Source: Caprimulgus europaeus (Eukaryota > Chordata > Aves > Caprimulgiformes > Caprimulgidae). From it: a stretch of DNA of 64,000 nt. Positions 10,263-21,400 of this stretch are shown here, in pieces. Position 1 is the stretch's first letter. Every line of letters starts with the position of its first letter. The notes under the pieces were generated by a model. The model saw nothing but the letters and a program-made list of their open reading frames with translations, was not told the DNA's origin and ran no database searches. Location: positions 126,184,523-126,248,522 of the forward strand of contig OU015523.1 of assembly GCA_907165065.1 (NCBI GenBank), in the 5' to 3' direction. The position numbers and the translations under genes were made by a program.

Positions 10263-10923
10263 GGGTGAAGGGAGGCAGCCAGGAGACTCAGAGGGGCTTA
10301 ACCAGCATCTTTCCTGTTCACAGATCACCACTCAGCATCTCATTGACACTGGGACCTCAGCCTGCGTTCCTCAGACTCACCTGAGCGCTTGTCTGGCCTC
10401 CGAGGTCCTTCCCCTGCCACTTTGAGACTTGTTCTCGTGTCTTCCAGGACCCCAGCGCTCCATCCCCACCCTTGTGTGATGCCAGCACTCCTCCGGGGGT
10501 GCTGCCCGTGGCACGAGTGTCTGTGTGCAGCCTGGGAGCGCTGCTGGCCCTGCCACTGGAGGCACACAGCGTCCCTGCACGCAGCACGGGGTGGTTTGCA
10601 GCAGCTGGAGCTGGTCGCCTGCCCAGAGCTGTGCAGTTCCACACTGCGGGGCTGGGAGGGAGCAGGGGAGCTGTGGAGGGGGAGACAGCGGCCAGGGAAC
10701 ACAGGGGAGTGGGTGCAGGGCTGGCATTAGGGGTTGGGGACAGGGGACACGGTGGCCCAGTGCAGCAGAGAAGATCTAGAGGACACACAAAGCAGCGTCC
10801 CCTCACACCCAGCCAAGTCCTGTCCTCCCAGCCTCATTGCTGGGAAAAGCTTCCTGCTGTGCCACGGGAAAGCTCCTGAGCCACGTGGAGGGAGCTGCCT
10901 GGCAGGGCTGGGAGTCACCTTTA
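10263..10923. other. Intergenic sequence, nothing recognised
   Basis: No repeat family, RNA gene or conserved coding segment recognised between two CR1 clusters. Confidence 0.45.
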
Positions 10924-10979
10924 CCTCCAGGGATGGGGACTCAACCAAAAAAAAACCCCCCAAACCCCACTTTTAAAAC

Positions 10980-11204
10980 AGAAAAAAACCTGGGGGGATT
11001 TAACACCCGGGCAGACGGGGTGCTCGGAGATCTGGTTCAGCAGTGGACAGGTGAGGTTGGACTTGATGATCTCCAAGATCTTTTCCAACCAAATGATTCT
11101 ATGATTTCATGATTAGAGGTGGAATTGGTAGGGTTTGTTTTATGGTTGGACTCAGTGATCTTAAAGGTCTTTTCCAGCGCTTGCACATAAATTCTGTGAT
11201 TCTG
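10980..11204 (+). repeat. Two CR1 3' ends in tandem
   Basis: Two consecutive plus-oriented tails, 10993-11113 (CAACCAAATGATTCTATGA) and 11114-11204 (ATCTTAAAGGTCTTTTCCAG). A short minus-like CR1 snippet and an A/C-rich run lie just to the left (10924-10990). The second tail is from another subfamily. Confidence 0.85.
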
Positions 11205-12120
11205 TGTGCGAGGATGGTGCCAAAGCACAGGGCTGCCTTGCTGGAGATGGCCCTGGGTGCTGTCCCTTCCCAGGACCCTGTGAGGAAACAAAGACGAGCA
11301 CTTGGGACATGCAGGGAGGCGTGTGGGGCCCTGAGAGCACCAGAATGAGCATCTGCAGGGCAGATCACAGTCCCTGCACCCAGGGGCCATGTCGGGCTGT
11401 CCCTGGTCTGCTGCACCACGCTGCCAGCCCTGCAGCCCTCGCTGCTTCCTCCTCCTGCACCCAGGTGTGCAGCCCCTCCCGTGCCCCCAGCCCTCGCCCT
11501 GTCACCCCTCCCCGCTGCTCCCGTGTCCCCAGCCCTCGCCCTGTCCCACCAGCCAGGGAGCGTCCCCCCTTCCCGCTGCTCCTGGTTCCCCAGCCCCAGC
11601 CTGTGGCACCGACCCAGCAGCCGCAGCTGCAGCCCGGGGAGGCCTGGGGGGACCGGCCGCTGCGCAGCCCTGACGCACGCTGGCCGGGGGCCTGGGGCGC
11701 TGGGCAGCCTGCGCTGCCAGAGAGCTGCAGCCCACCCGGCTCTCCAGCTGCTCACAGCTTTGGGCTGGACTTTTAAGTGGGATGAGATTTGCAGGAGATT
11801 ATTTGCTGGATCTGTCTGGCCAGCAAAGATTAGGTTGCCCTGACAGAGCTAATTACTCTAACAAGCATCTGCTGCTGGTCTGACGAGCCGGTCGGCAGCA
11901 GGCAGGGGACAAGAGAGCAGAAACATCCAGTGAAGCTGCCGAGGGGTCCTGCGTGGAGCTCTGCTCGCCTGGGTTTGCTCGTGTGCTGCCCCCTCCTCTG
12001 GGCAGCTGGGACTACCCCAGGTCAAGCAATGCCAGGGGAGAACAGCAACATCAAGGTCCTTCCTGCTGGCCAAAGACCCCCTTGGTGTCAGCCACGTGCT
12101 GGCCTGGCCGGCGGCTACGG
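11205..12120. other. GC-rich intergenic stretch
   Basis: Contains C-rich stretches with repeats of CCCCAGCCCTCGCCCTGT at about 11480-11550. No gene recognised. Confidence 0.45.
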
Positions 12121-12721
12121 TGCACTGGCTCTGGCTGACATGGAGTTAATTTTCCCCACAGCAGCCCTCAGGGTGCTGGGTTTGTGTCAGTAGCCAGAAG
12201 GGTGTTGGTAGCACCCCAGTGTTGGGTTACTGCTGAGCAGGGCTGCACAGCATCGAGGCTGGCTCTCCAACATCCCCCCCTCACCCCTACTAGACTGTGG
12301 GTGGGGAAGGTCTTGGGAGGGGACAGAGCCTGGACAGCTGACCCAGACTGGCCAAAGGGATATTCCAGACCAGATGACATCTACTCAGAGATAAAAGCAA
12401 GGGGAAGGGAGCAGGGAGGTGGGGGACATTCATTAATTACAACGTTTGTCCTCTGGAGCAACTACTACGCGCACGGGAAGCCCTGCTGCTCAGGCAGTGG
12501 CCAGACATCACCTGCTGGTGGGAAGTAGAGAATATTTGGGGTTTTTTTTTTTGCCTGGCTTTGTTTCTATTAAACCACCTTTGTCTCAACCCATGAGTTT
12601 TTTGTTGTGTTTTGTTTTCTTGCTTTCCATCCTATTTTCTCCCCTCCCCGTCCTGCTGAGGAGGGCCATGATAGAGCGGCTTGGTGGGCACCTGGCCTTC
12701 AGCCAACATCAACCCACCACA
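12121..12721 (-). mobile_element. Solo LTR of an avian endogenous retrovirus (fossil)
   Basis: About 601 bp, read on the minus strand from TGTGGTGGGTTGATG to a CA end. The 5' end followed by CAGGTGCCCACCAAGCCG recalls a family common in songbird genomes. Imperfect 5-bp flanking repeats are present (TACGG before 12121, TAAGG after 12721). No internal retroviral genes lie beside it, so it is a solo LTR from recombination. It is moderately diverged and old. Confidence 0.75.
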
Positions 12722-12975
12722 TAAGGCCACATGTCCCAGCTCTCCCACCTAAGGAGCTGCCCAGAGCCAAGTGCAGGGTCCATGTCCTCCTGGGTGCCTG
12801 AGGCCCACAGCACGCTGCCAGCAGCCATGTGCTGAGCCCCACCATGCCTCAGGTGTGTCCCTCATCTGCCAGCCCTTCTGGTGCTTCTCCCCAGCACCTG
12901 GTGGGGCCACGGTGCCAGCATGACGTGAGCCCAGGGCAGCAGGGATGATGTCCATCTCTGTACAAACAAGTGTGG

Positions 12976-12981
12976 TTTATT
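12976..12981 (-). terminator. AATAAA polyadenylation signal, DCHS1
   Basis: Minus-strand AATAAA followed by a TTGTTTGT GU-rich downstream element, so cleavage is expected near 12955-12962. Confidence 0.7.
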
Positions 12982-13138
12982 AAGGCATTTCTTTGAGAAG
13001 TTGGCACTTGGGTCCAGGCTGTGCTGGAGCGGCCCCGTGTGCAGGCCGGGAGCAGCGCCCAATACATGCAGCGCAGCGAGACACAATACAAAAGGTACAA
13101 ACAAAGTAGAAAACAGGAATCGTAGTACAATGTGTAAA

Positions 13139-13147
13139 AATAAATAA
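13139..13147 (-). promoter_or_regulatory. AU-rich nonamer TTATTTATT in DCHS1 3' UTR
   Basis: Minus-strand TTATTTATT about 160 nt before the poly(A) signal, in an AT-rich island of an otherwise GC-rich UTR. This nonamer is the classical core of mRNA-destabilising AU-rich elements. Confidence 0.5.
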
Positions 13148-14957
13148 CTGGAGGCTGGGCTCCTGGCTGGGCTCAGCAGCCCGTGGCTGTGCCCCCCCAG
13201 ACCAAAGCGGGGCTGCCGCGTGTCTGTGACCCCTCTGTGTCCCCCTGTCCCAAACACGCGGGAGGAGCAGGGCTGCTCGGTCTGTGCGGGGCTCGGGGGG
13301 CACACAGCCCCCTCCGTGTGACCCCCACGGGGCCCATCAGCAGGACAGCCCAGCAGGAGGGGAGGGATGAGGGGTGCCCGCCCCAAGAGCCTCCACGGGC
13401 TGTTCCTGTGCTGAGCAGGGCAGAACCCGTCCTCCCCTCCCGGAGCTGCCCTGGGGCCTGGGTGGTTCTCAGACAGGGCAGACATGGCCCTGCAGCCCCC
13501 TTGGTGCCACCACCGCTGCTGCAGATCCCTGTCCTGTGTCCCTGTCCTGTGCCCAGCACAGCTCCCGGGGCTGCTGGCACCAGGGACCCCCTCACACGTC
13601 CATGGTGGGGACTGGGGTGCAGCACTGTGGGGACACCCACGGGGCAACCTGGGCTGGGACCTGGGGCACAAAGGGGGAGGTCTGGGGCTGAGGCAAGGAC
13701 AGAGATGGGGCCGCAGTCACAGATGGTTCTCAGTGGGAAATAGGGAGAGAGTGGGCAAAAGTGATGGGTTTTGGCTACTGTGACAAAACGTTTGGGGCTG
13801 GGGTTGCAGCTGTGGTGCTTCCGTGTGTCAGGCTGAGGCTACAGAGTGGGTCTGGGAAAGGTGTGGTAGGAAGGAAACTCCCCCAGATCCCCTTCTCAGA
13901 TGGCCGGGTGTCCTCCCCGACACCACAAACACTCACGCCCAGGCTGACTGTGTCTGTGTGTGGGTCACAGCGACCACGGGCATCTGAGCCACAGTCCCCA
14001 GGATTGTGCTCCCAGGGCACGGGGCTACGTGATGCTCACCATGAGCAGCCACGGGCTGTGGGGTGAGCAGTGGGTGGGGGGCTGACCCCCGTGTGATGTG
14101 GCACCAGGTGAGGTGTGAGCGGTGCTGGAGTGAGGATGGGGACCAGCCCCATTGGTGTGTGGCTCCATCCCATGCTCACAATATGGCATGGAGGAGGCAC
14201 AGGGGCTGGGGGTCCTGGCATCTAGCCACATTCTGGAGGTGTCCCTGGTGTCCCTGACTGTCCTGGTTGCACGTTGCACTGCAGGGCCCTGGGGGAGGTC
14301 AGCTGCCCAGCGCCCCACCCTGGGGCTGTAAGGTGACGTGTTGGGTGCCACCAACCACGCCTGCTTCAGGCCATGGGGCTTTTCGGACCCCCCCTTCCCT
14401 CCTGCTCCCCTGCGAGCAGCAAGCTGGCCACCACACCTGGGGCAGAGGGAGCAGGAGGTCACTGGCTTGTGTCACTGACTGGCCACATCGCTGCCTCACA
14501 GAGTCACAATTCTGTGATTCTTTCTCTCCTGGGGCCAGGCTGTCTTGGGGTCAGCTCACGCTGCTGCTCCTGGCAGCCCCGCTGCACAGCCTGCTGCTGC
14601 CTGGGCAGTGTCCGGGGCCGCTGCCCCAGCCCAGAGGTACCCGGCCCTGGGAGCAGCTTCTCCAGGAATGGGGCTCTGAGCTGAGCAGAGCACCCACCTC
14701 CCAGCCCAGGCCTGGAGGAACCTGGGACAGAGCTCTGGGACAGAGACCCTTTAAAAGGGTCTCATGCAGTGGTGGGCAGTGGAAGGGCTTCAGAGACCCC
14801 AAAGGATCCCCTTTCCCCCCACCAGCCATGGATAGGCAAGCAGAAAGCAGGCACTACCTTCTCTTCCCACTGCAGCTTGGCCTGGGATGGATCCCCCCTC
14901 ACTGGCAGGAAGCAGGTTCAGCCATCCCCGTCCCCGCAGGCAGGATGCTGTGGTTGT

Positions 14958-15355
14958 GCATCCCTGCCCTGGGAATGTTCCTGCCCAGCCCTGGGAGCTC
15001 CTGCACTGCATCCCTGCCCTGGGAGCGTTCCTGCCCAGCCCTGGGAGCTCCTGCACTGCATCCCTGCCCTGGGAGCGTTCCTGCCCAGCCCTGGCAGCTC
15101 CTGCAGTGCATCCCTGCCCTGGGAATGTTCCTGCCCAGCCCTGGGAGCTCCTGCAGTGCATCCCTGCCCCGGGAATGTTCCTGCCCAGCCCTGGGAGCTC
15201 CTGCAGTGCATCCCTGCCCTGGGAATGTTCCTGCCCAGCCCTGGGAGCTCCTGCAGTGCATCCCTGCCCTGGGAATGTTCCTGCCCAGCCCTGGCAGCTC
15301 CTGCACTGCATCCCTGCCCTGGGAATGTTCCTGCTCAGCCCTGGGAGCTCCAGCG
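14958..15355. repeat. 50-bp minisatellite, about 8 copies, in DCHS1 3' UTR
   Basis: GCATCCCTGCCCTGGGAATG begins units at 14958, 15008, 15058, 15108, 15158, 15208, 15258 and 15308, each 50 bp, with few differences. Several frames stay open through it, producing long false ORFs. Confidence 0.95.
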
Positions 15356-15801
15356 GGGATGGCTCAGCCTCCTGCTGCACCCAGGCTGCTGTGTGGCTTG
15401 GGCAAGTGGCCGGGGAAGGGCAGGGTCTGCAGTACTTGGCTCAGCAGGGAGCACCCATCTGCTCCCAGCCTCTCTCAGGAGCACAGAGTACCGTGAAACA
15501 CCATCCTGCCAGGCACCCACCAGAGACGCTGTGAGCCGCACAGGGAACTGCTGCCCTGGGGTGCTGGCACAAGGATCCGCAGTCCATAGGGCACCAAAAC
15601 CAGCACCGAATCTGCCAGACCACAGGGAGTGACAGGAGCCAACACCCCAAGGGACACAGGAACCCACAGCCCATGGGTGCCCCGGGCCAGGCAGGGTGCT
15701 GGGAGAGCAGGGTTAGCACCCGTGCCGAGCAGCCCTGCGCTTGGCCCCGCTCCTGACCCCACGGCTGTGGGGTGGGGCAGAGGAGTCCACGGGGCCCAGG
15801 T

Positions 15802-18416
15802 CTAAATCCTGAGCTCGGCCTCCTCGGGGGACTCCAGCGAGTGCTCGGCACTGATGGCGGAGGCAGAAGGCCCCTGTGAGATGCCGAAGGGCGAGACCAC
15901 GGGGGAGCGGGCAGCCAGCGGGGACAGCGAGGGGGAGAAGCTGGGCGACATGGCCGAGGACGAGATGGAGCCCTCGTGGCTGATGGGCGAGCGGCGCAGG
16001 GAGGACGGGTGTGGGAAGGTCCTGCCCGGTGGTGGCTTGGGGGGCACAGACTTGGCACCCGGGTGGGCCACCGAGGTGATGAGGGGCGGGGGGTCGATGC
16101 GAGGCTTGGGCTCTGCCTTGGGCTTGGCCGGGAAGGGCTTGCGCAGGGAGCTCTCATCCTTGAGGCGGGCAATCTCCGTGAAGACGCTGGCCAGCGGCTG
16201 GAACTGGGGGCACCAGTTCAGCAGGTAATCCCAGTTGTAGCTGCCACGGAGCTCCTCGTCGCTGGCCACGATGGCCGTGAGCGAGCCCTCCACAGAGGGC
16301 TTCCCATCCTCGGGGAAGGCGTAGTCCTGAGGCTGGGAGGAGACGCTGAGGCCGCAGCGCACGCCGAGGAAGGCGCTGCCGCCTCCGTCCTCGCGGTACA
16401 GCTGCGCGGGCAGCCCCGGCAGCAGCAGCCCCGAGCCCTTCTTGCTTTTGAACCACTGGGCGCTCTCCAGGGCGGCCGGCTCGCAGGAGATGTCAGAGAG
16501 CTGGTCGGCGTCTTGCTGGATGCCGGAGTCCGGGCCGCGGGCGGAGATGTGCTCCTGCATGGAGGCCGTGATGCTGGCCACGCGCGGGTACTCGTTGATC
16601 ATCCGGATCTCGTCGTCTTCGGCGGCTTCGGCAGAGCCTCGGCCGCTGGAGTGCGAGGGGTCCAGGGAGCCGCCCCGCGTGTAGGGCCCGGCCGGCTCGG
16701 CCCCGTAGCCCGGCAGAGCCTGGTGGTAGATGTGCTCGCCCCCGGGCAGCGCCGGCTCCTCGCGGCCCAGCTTCTGCAAGGAGCCGCTCTGCACCCGGCG
16801 CAGCGGCCCGTCCCCCTCCGGCTTCTCGTGGCCCTGGCGCTGCCGGGAGCGGACCAGCGCCAGCACAATGGCCACGGCGGCCAGCACCACCACGACCCCC
16901 AGCGAGGCGGCCACGGCCACCAGCAGCAGGTTGAGGTCGGGAGCCAGGCCGAAGGAGGTGTGCGTGACGTCGATGGTGACCTGCGCGGAGGCCGAGCGGG
17001 AGCTGGGCAGGGGGCTGCGCGCCTGCACCTCCAGGCTCATCTCGCGCGGCTCCCTCTTGGCGCGCCCGGCCCCGGCCTGGGGCTGGCTGTCCACACGCAG
17101 GTAGATGGTGCCCGTGGTTTGGTTGACGGCAAAGTACGGTGAAGGCTTTGCCAGGGAGTACAGCACGACGCCGTCAGCCCCCTCGTCCTCGTCCGTTGCC
17201 AGCACCCGCCCGATGCTCTGCCCTTTGCGGGCACCCTCGGGGACCTCGAAGTTGAAGGAGGGGCTGAGGAAGATGGGGTCGTATTCGTCCTCCCCCGTCA
17301 CCAGCACCCGCACGGTCACCGTGGCCGAGGCGTTGCCAGCATCGGTGGCCCTGACGAGGAGCTGGAAGGCTTTGGCTCGTTCATAGTCAAAGGTGAGTCG
17401 GGAGCGCAGCTCCCCAGAGCTGCTGTTGACAGCGAAGGCATCCCGGCCCTCGGCCATGCCGGGCTCCCCCGCCGCCTGCTCCAGCACGGCGTACCGCAGC
17501 TCCCCGAAGACACCCGTGTCCGCGTCGACGGCTCGCAGCGTGGTGACCAGCGTGCCGGGGGGCAGGTTCTCCCGCATGCTGGCACTCAACACCTCCACCG
17601 GGAAGTAGGGCTTGTTATCGTTGACGTCCTTCACCTCGATGGCCACAGGCACCAGCGCAAAGTGCCCGCCCGGCCCGTCCGCCGCCTGCACCACCAGCGC
17701 GTGCAGCGCCTGGGCCTCCCGGTCCAGCGGCTGCGCCAGGCACAGGGCCCCCGTGCTCTCGTGGAGCTGGAAGAGCCCGTGCTGGTCACCCGAGCTGATG
17801 GTGTAGCGAACGTGTCCGCGGGGCCCCGAGTCAGCATCGTGGGCCACCACGCGCAGCAGCTCGGTGCCGGGGGCCGCGCTCTCGCTCACCGCGGCGCGGT
17901 ACTCGGCGCGGGCGAACACCGGCGGGTTGTCGTTCACGTCCTGCACGGTGATGAGCACAGGCACCGTGGTGCTGCGCTGCGGCAGGCCCCGGTCCGAGGC
18001 CGCCACGGTGAGGTTGTAGACTGGGATGGCCTCAAAGTCCAAGGGTTCCACAAGCACCAAGGCCCCCTGCGTGCGGAGAAGCCCCCCGGCCCAGGCCACC
18101 CGGCTCTCCACCTGGAAGGCGTTGCCGCTGTTGCCGCTGACGATGGTGTAGTCGAAGCCGGCGTTCTCCCGGGAGAGGTCGGCGTCGCCCGCCTCCAGCG
18201 TCAGCACGGTGGTGCCTGGGCGCAGGTCCTCGGGGACACTGGCGTTGTAGCGTGGCACCTGGAAGCTGGGGCTGTGGTCGTTCACATCCAGCACCTGGAG
18301 CTGCACCGTGGCCCAGGATGAGAGGCTGGGAGAGCCGCGGTCGCGGGCCTCCACCACCAGGTCCAAGGTGGGCTGGCTGGCGTTGAATTCCACCCGCCGG
18401 ATGGTGAAGAGGGTCC
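15802..18416 (-). CDS. DCHS1: DCHS1 exon 21 (last cadherin repeats, membrane segment, cytoplasmic tail)
   Basis: Residues 2396-3266 and the TAG stop at 15804-15802. Linkers [27 protein letters not shown] and GEDEYDPIF precede the membrane segment ([19 protein letters not shown] and following, about 16852-16929). The tail has [20 protein letters not shown]-like and [20 protein letters not shown] blocks, then [26 protein letters not shown] and a Pro/Ser-rich end with [16 protein letters not shown], all nearly identical to human. GSYNWDYLL recalls the catenin-binding region of classical cadherins. Confidence 0.97.
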
Positions 18417-21400
18417 CTGTGGGGGCACAAGGCTGGAGTCAGCACAGGGGCCGAAGGGTTGGGGGAGGGTTGGGGTTACCAGCTGGAGGAACAGGGATGG
18501 TGTGGAGGGAGCACTCAATGGCCACACCACCCCATCTGCCTCACTGGCCACCCCAGACAGTGACCTGGGGAGGGACAGAGCCTGGGCCAGCACCTCCTTC
18601 TACAGAGCAACCCACGAGCCGGGCCCCTGCCAGCAGCCAGCCCCACGCACCGTTGCTGGGGTTGATGGCGACGTCAGGGCTGGGCACGGCCAGGTGGAAG
18701 GTGACATCCCCGTTGCTCCCCGAGTCCGGGTCGGTCGCGCTCACAGTGAGGATGACGCTGCCTGCAGGCGTGTGCTCCGGCAACGTCACCTGGAAGAGGA
18801 GGAAGCCCCAGTCAGCGCCGGGTCCCCCGTGTGGGCTCCTGTCCCCCCTTGCCTGGACACAAAATGGTCACCAAAACCCCAATACCACGAAAGGTATTTT
18901 ACACCCATCAAAACAGCTCTTGTCTTTTTGGTGTGCCAGACAGCACACCCAGACAGGTCCCCTGCTCTGGGCTCTCACAGCCTCCAAGCGTTTCTGTGGT
19001 TTCCCAGCTTCTCAGGTCTCTGCTCGAGGCGCAGCACATTGCACCGTGTGCTCAGCTTCCCTCCAGTGATCCACCTACGGGCCTCAAGCCAGGTCTCACC
19101 AGAAACACCTGTCCAGGCTGTGACCCATCTCCCACCACCTCTGGCCTTCCCACTGTTCCCACCCGTTCCACCTGCACGCAGCTGAGCAGGCCCCGCAGCT
19201 GCTGATCCCAGTGCCACGGGCCTGGTTTCAGCACCTCATCCATGTCACAGTGACAGCACGAGGGGTGTCAGGGTGGGAGCCCAGGAAGAGAGGGACCAGG
19301 ATGGGCTCAGACCCAAACTCAGAGGGATCTCTGAGGAAAAGGTGGGTGTCAAGAGGATGGGGCCAGACTCGTCTCAGTGGTGCCCAGTGACAGGACAAGG
19401 GGCAACGGACACAAGCTGGAGCACAGGAGGTTCCACTTAAACAAGAGTTAAAACTTCTTTCCTGTGAGGGTGCCGGAGCCCTGGGCCAGGCTGCCCAGAG
19501 GGGGTGTGGAGTCTCCATCTCTGGAGAGGTTCAAACCCACCTGGACACTTCCCTGTGCAACCTGGTGTAGGGAGCCTGCTTTGGCAGGGGGGTTGGACTG
19601 GATGATCTCCTGAGGTCCCTTCCAATCCCACCAGCCTGGGACTCTGTGCCTCGTAAGGCCAGGTGAGCCAGGCAGGAGCAGCAGAAGGGCTCGTGCGGGA
19701 TGGCCCACGCTGCCTGGCACGCCCCTGTGCACGGTACCTGGTAGAAGCCCTGGCTGAAAGCCGGTGCGTTGTCGTTCACATCCTCCACCACGACGGTGAG
19801 GTTGGCCTCGGTCTCGTGGCGGGTGTCAGAGGCACGCAGGGTGAGGGTGTAGTGGCCGCGCTGTTCGTAGTCCAGCGGCCCGGTGAGGGAAATGCGTCCC
19901 CCGTAGCGCAGGACGCTGAACGTGCCCACGGCGTCACTGTCCAGCGCCAGCACGTAGGAGAGCGCGGGGCCGGAGTCCACGTCGTTCCCGGTCAGCTGGG
20001 CTATCTGCGTGCCCAGCAGGGTGTCTGTGGAGAGGCCAGGGGTGAGCAAGCAGCTCCATCTCCTTGGAGAGGACCTGGCTCACGTGGTGGGAAACCAGCT
20101 CAGTCCAGAGCCTGACCACCGGGGACAAAGGGGAGATGCTGGGGGTGAAGGGGACGGTTTTGGGAGCAAGGCAGGGCAGGTCACGGCTGGCACAGGGCAC
20201 ACAGGCCGAGAACAGAGGGAAGGCAGGGCAGGCGTGAGCAGCCAGAGCCCCCAGGGGCCAGAGAGGAGCTGGGAGTTCAGCTGGTTCCCCCGGGCACAGC
20301 TGCAGCACAGGGACCGTACAAGCCCCAGGCTGCCACAGATGGGGCAGTGCCGAGGAGCCGGTGGGAGCTCAGCCCCTGGGTCAGCACAGCCCAGCCCTTG
20401 GCAAGGGATCGGAGCAGCCTCTCTGGGGGCCTCTCCCCAGCCCCCAGGTGTCCATCGGGCCTCCGCTCCTGCCATCGGTGACGCGTTACCTCGCGGGGCC
20501 GAGCTGCACTTACTCTCCGGGACGCGCACCTCCCAGGGAAAGGGGATGGTGGGGCTGTTGTCATTGACGTCCATCACCACAACGGTCAGCGTGGCAGAGC
20601 CCACCAGGGGCGGGGTCCCTCTGTCCATCGCTGTTACCACCAACCTGCAGGTAAGCACAAGGGCACAACAGAAGGTTCACAGACGTGTGGCCACAGATGT
20701 GGGAGCAATGCGGGGGGTGCTGCACGTGTGCACGGGGCTGGAGGGTGCACGTGTGGCAGGGGAACTGTGCAGAGCATCTGGAGCGTCTGGGACCATGGAG
20801 ATGAGCATCTGGAGTGCAGGTGTGGGGCAGTGGGTGTGTGTACATGGAGAGCACAGTGGGGCAGGGCAGCAGATGGAGGCACAGTCGAGGTGAGTGTTTG
20901 GAGGGCAGGGGGTTTGCACCCAGCACCTGGAACACTGGAGCAGGCAGTGCCTGTGGGCACGAGTGTGTGGTGGGCAGTGGGCTCGTGCACAGCCCTGGCA
21001 GGGCACGTGGGGCACGGGAGGCGTGCGTGGTGGAGGCACCCACAGCACTGAGTCTGTGCACGGGGCGGGAGCTGCTGCAGGCAGAGCGAGCCGGGGGGTG
21101 CAGGGTGACAGGAGCGGGTCTGGGTGCTGGGGAGTGCACGGAGCTCTTTGTGCCATGGTGATGGGTCCGTGAGGGGAATGAACCTCCCAGGCCTCCCCAC
21201 GCCTGGGATGAGGGCAGAGAGACGTGGCCACTGCAGCCCACGTCCCAGGGAGAGAACACAGCCCGAGTGGGGTGCCAGAGCTTGCTCCTTGCATCTGAAC
21301 CACGCGTGTGCAAAAGGGTAGGGGAAGTGTTAAATCAATTGTGTGCAGTGTTTGCTGTTGTCTCATACACGTGTGGCCAGACTGGCTGGCTGAGGGGCCC

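Larger units (their letters stand above)
12955..15801 (-). other. DCHS1: DCHS1 3' UTR
   Basis: From the stop codon to the first convincing minus-strand poly(A) signal, about 2.85 kb. No splice sites or other gene recognised; it holds a 50-bp minisatellite and an AU-rich element. A shorter isoform cannot be excluded. Confidence 0.6.

Noticed and set aside
14267-15496. 409-residue plus-strand ORF
   Set aside because: It runs through the 50-bp minisatellite in the DCHS1 3' UTR; the product is a periodic artefact open in several frames.
15976-17142. 388-residue plus-strand ORF
   Set aside because: Antisense of DCHS1 exon 21.
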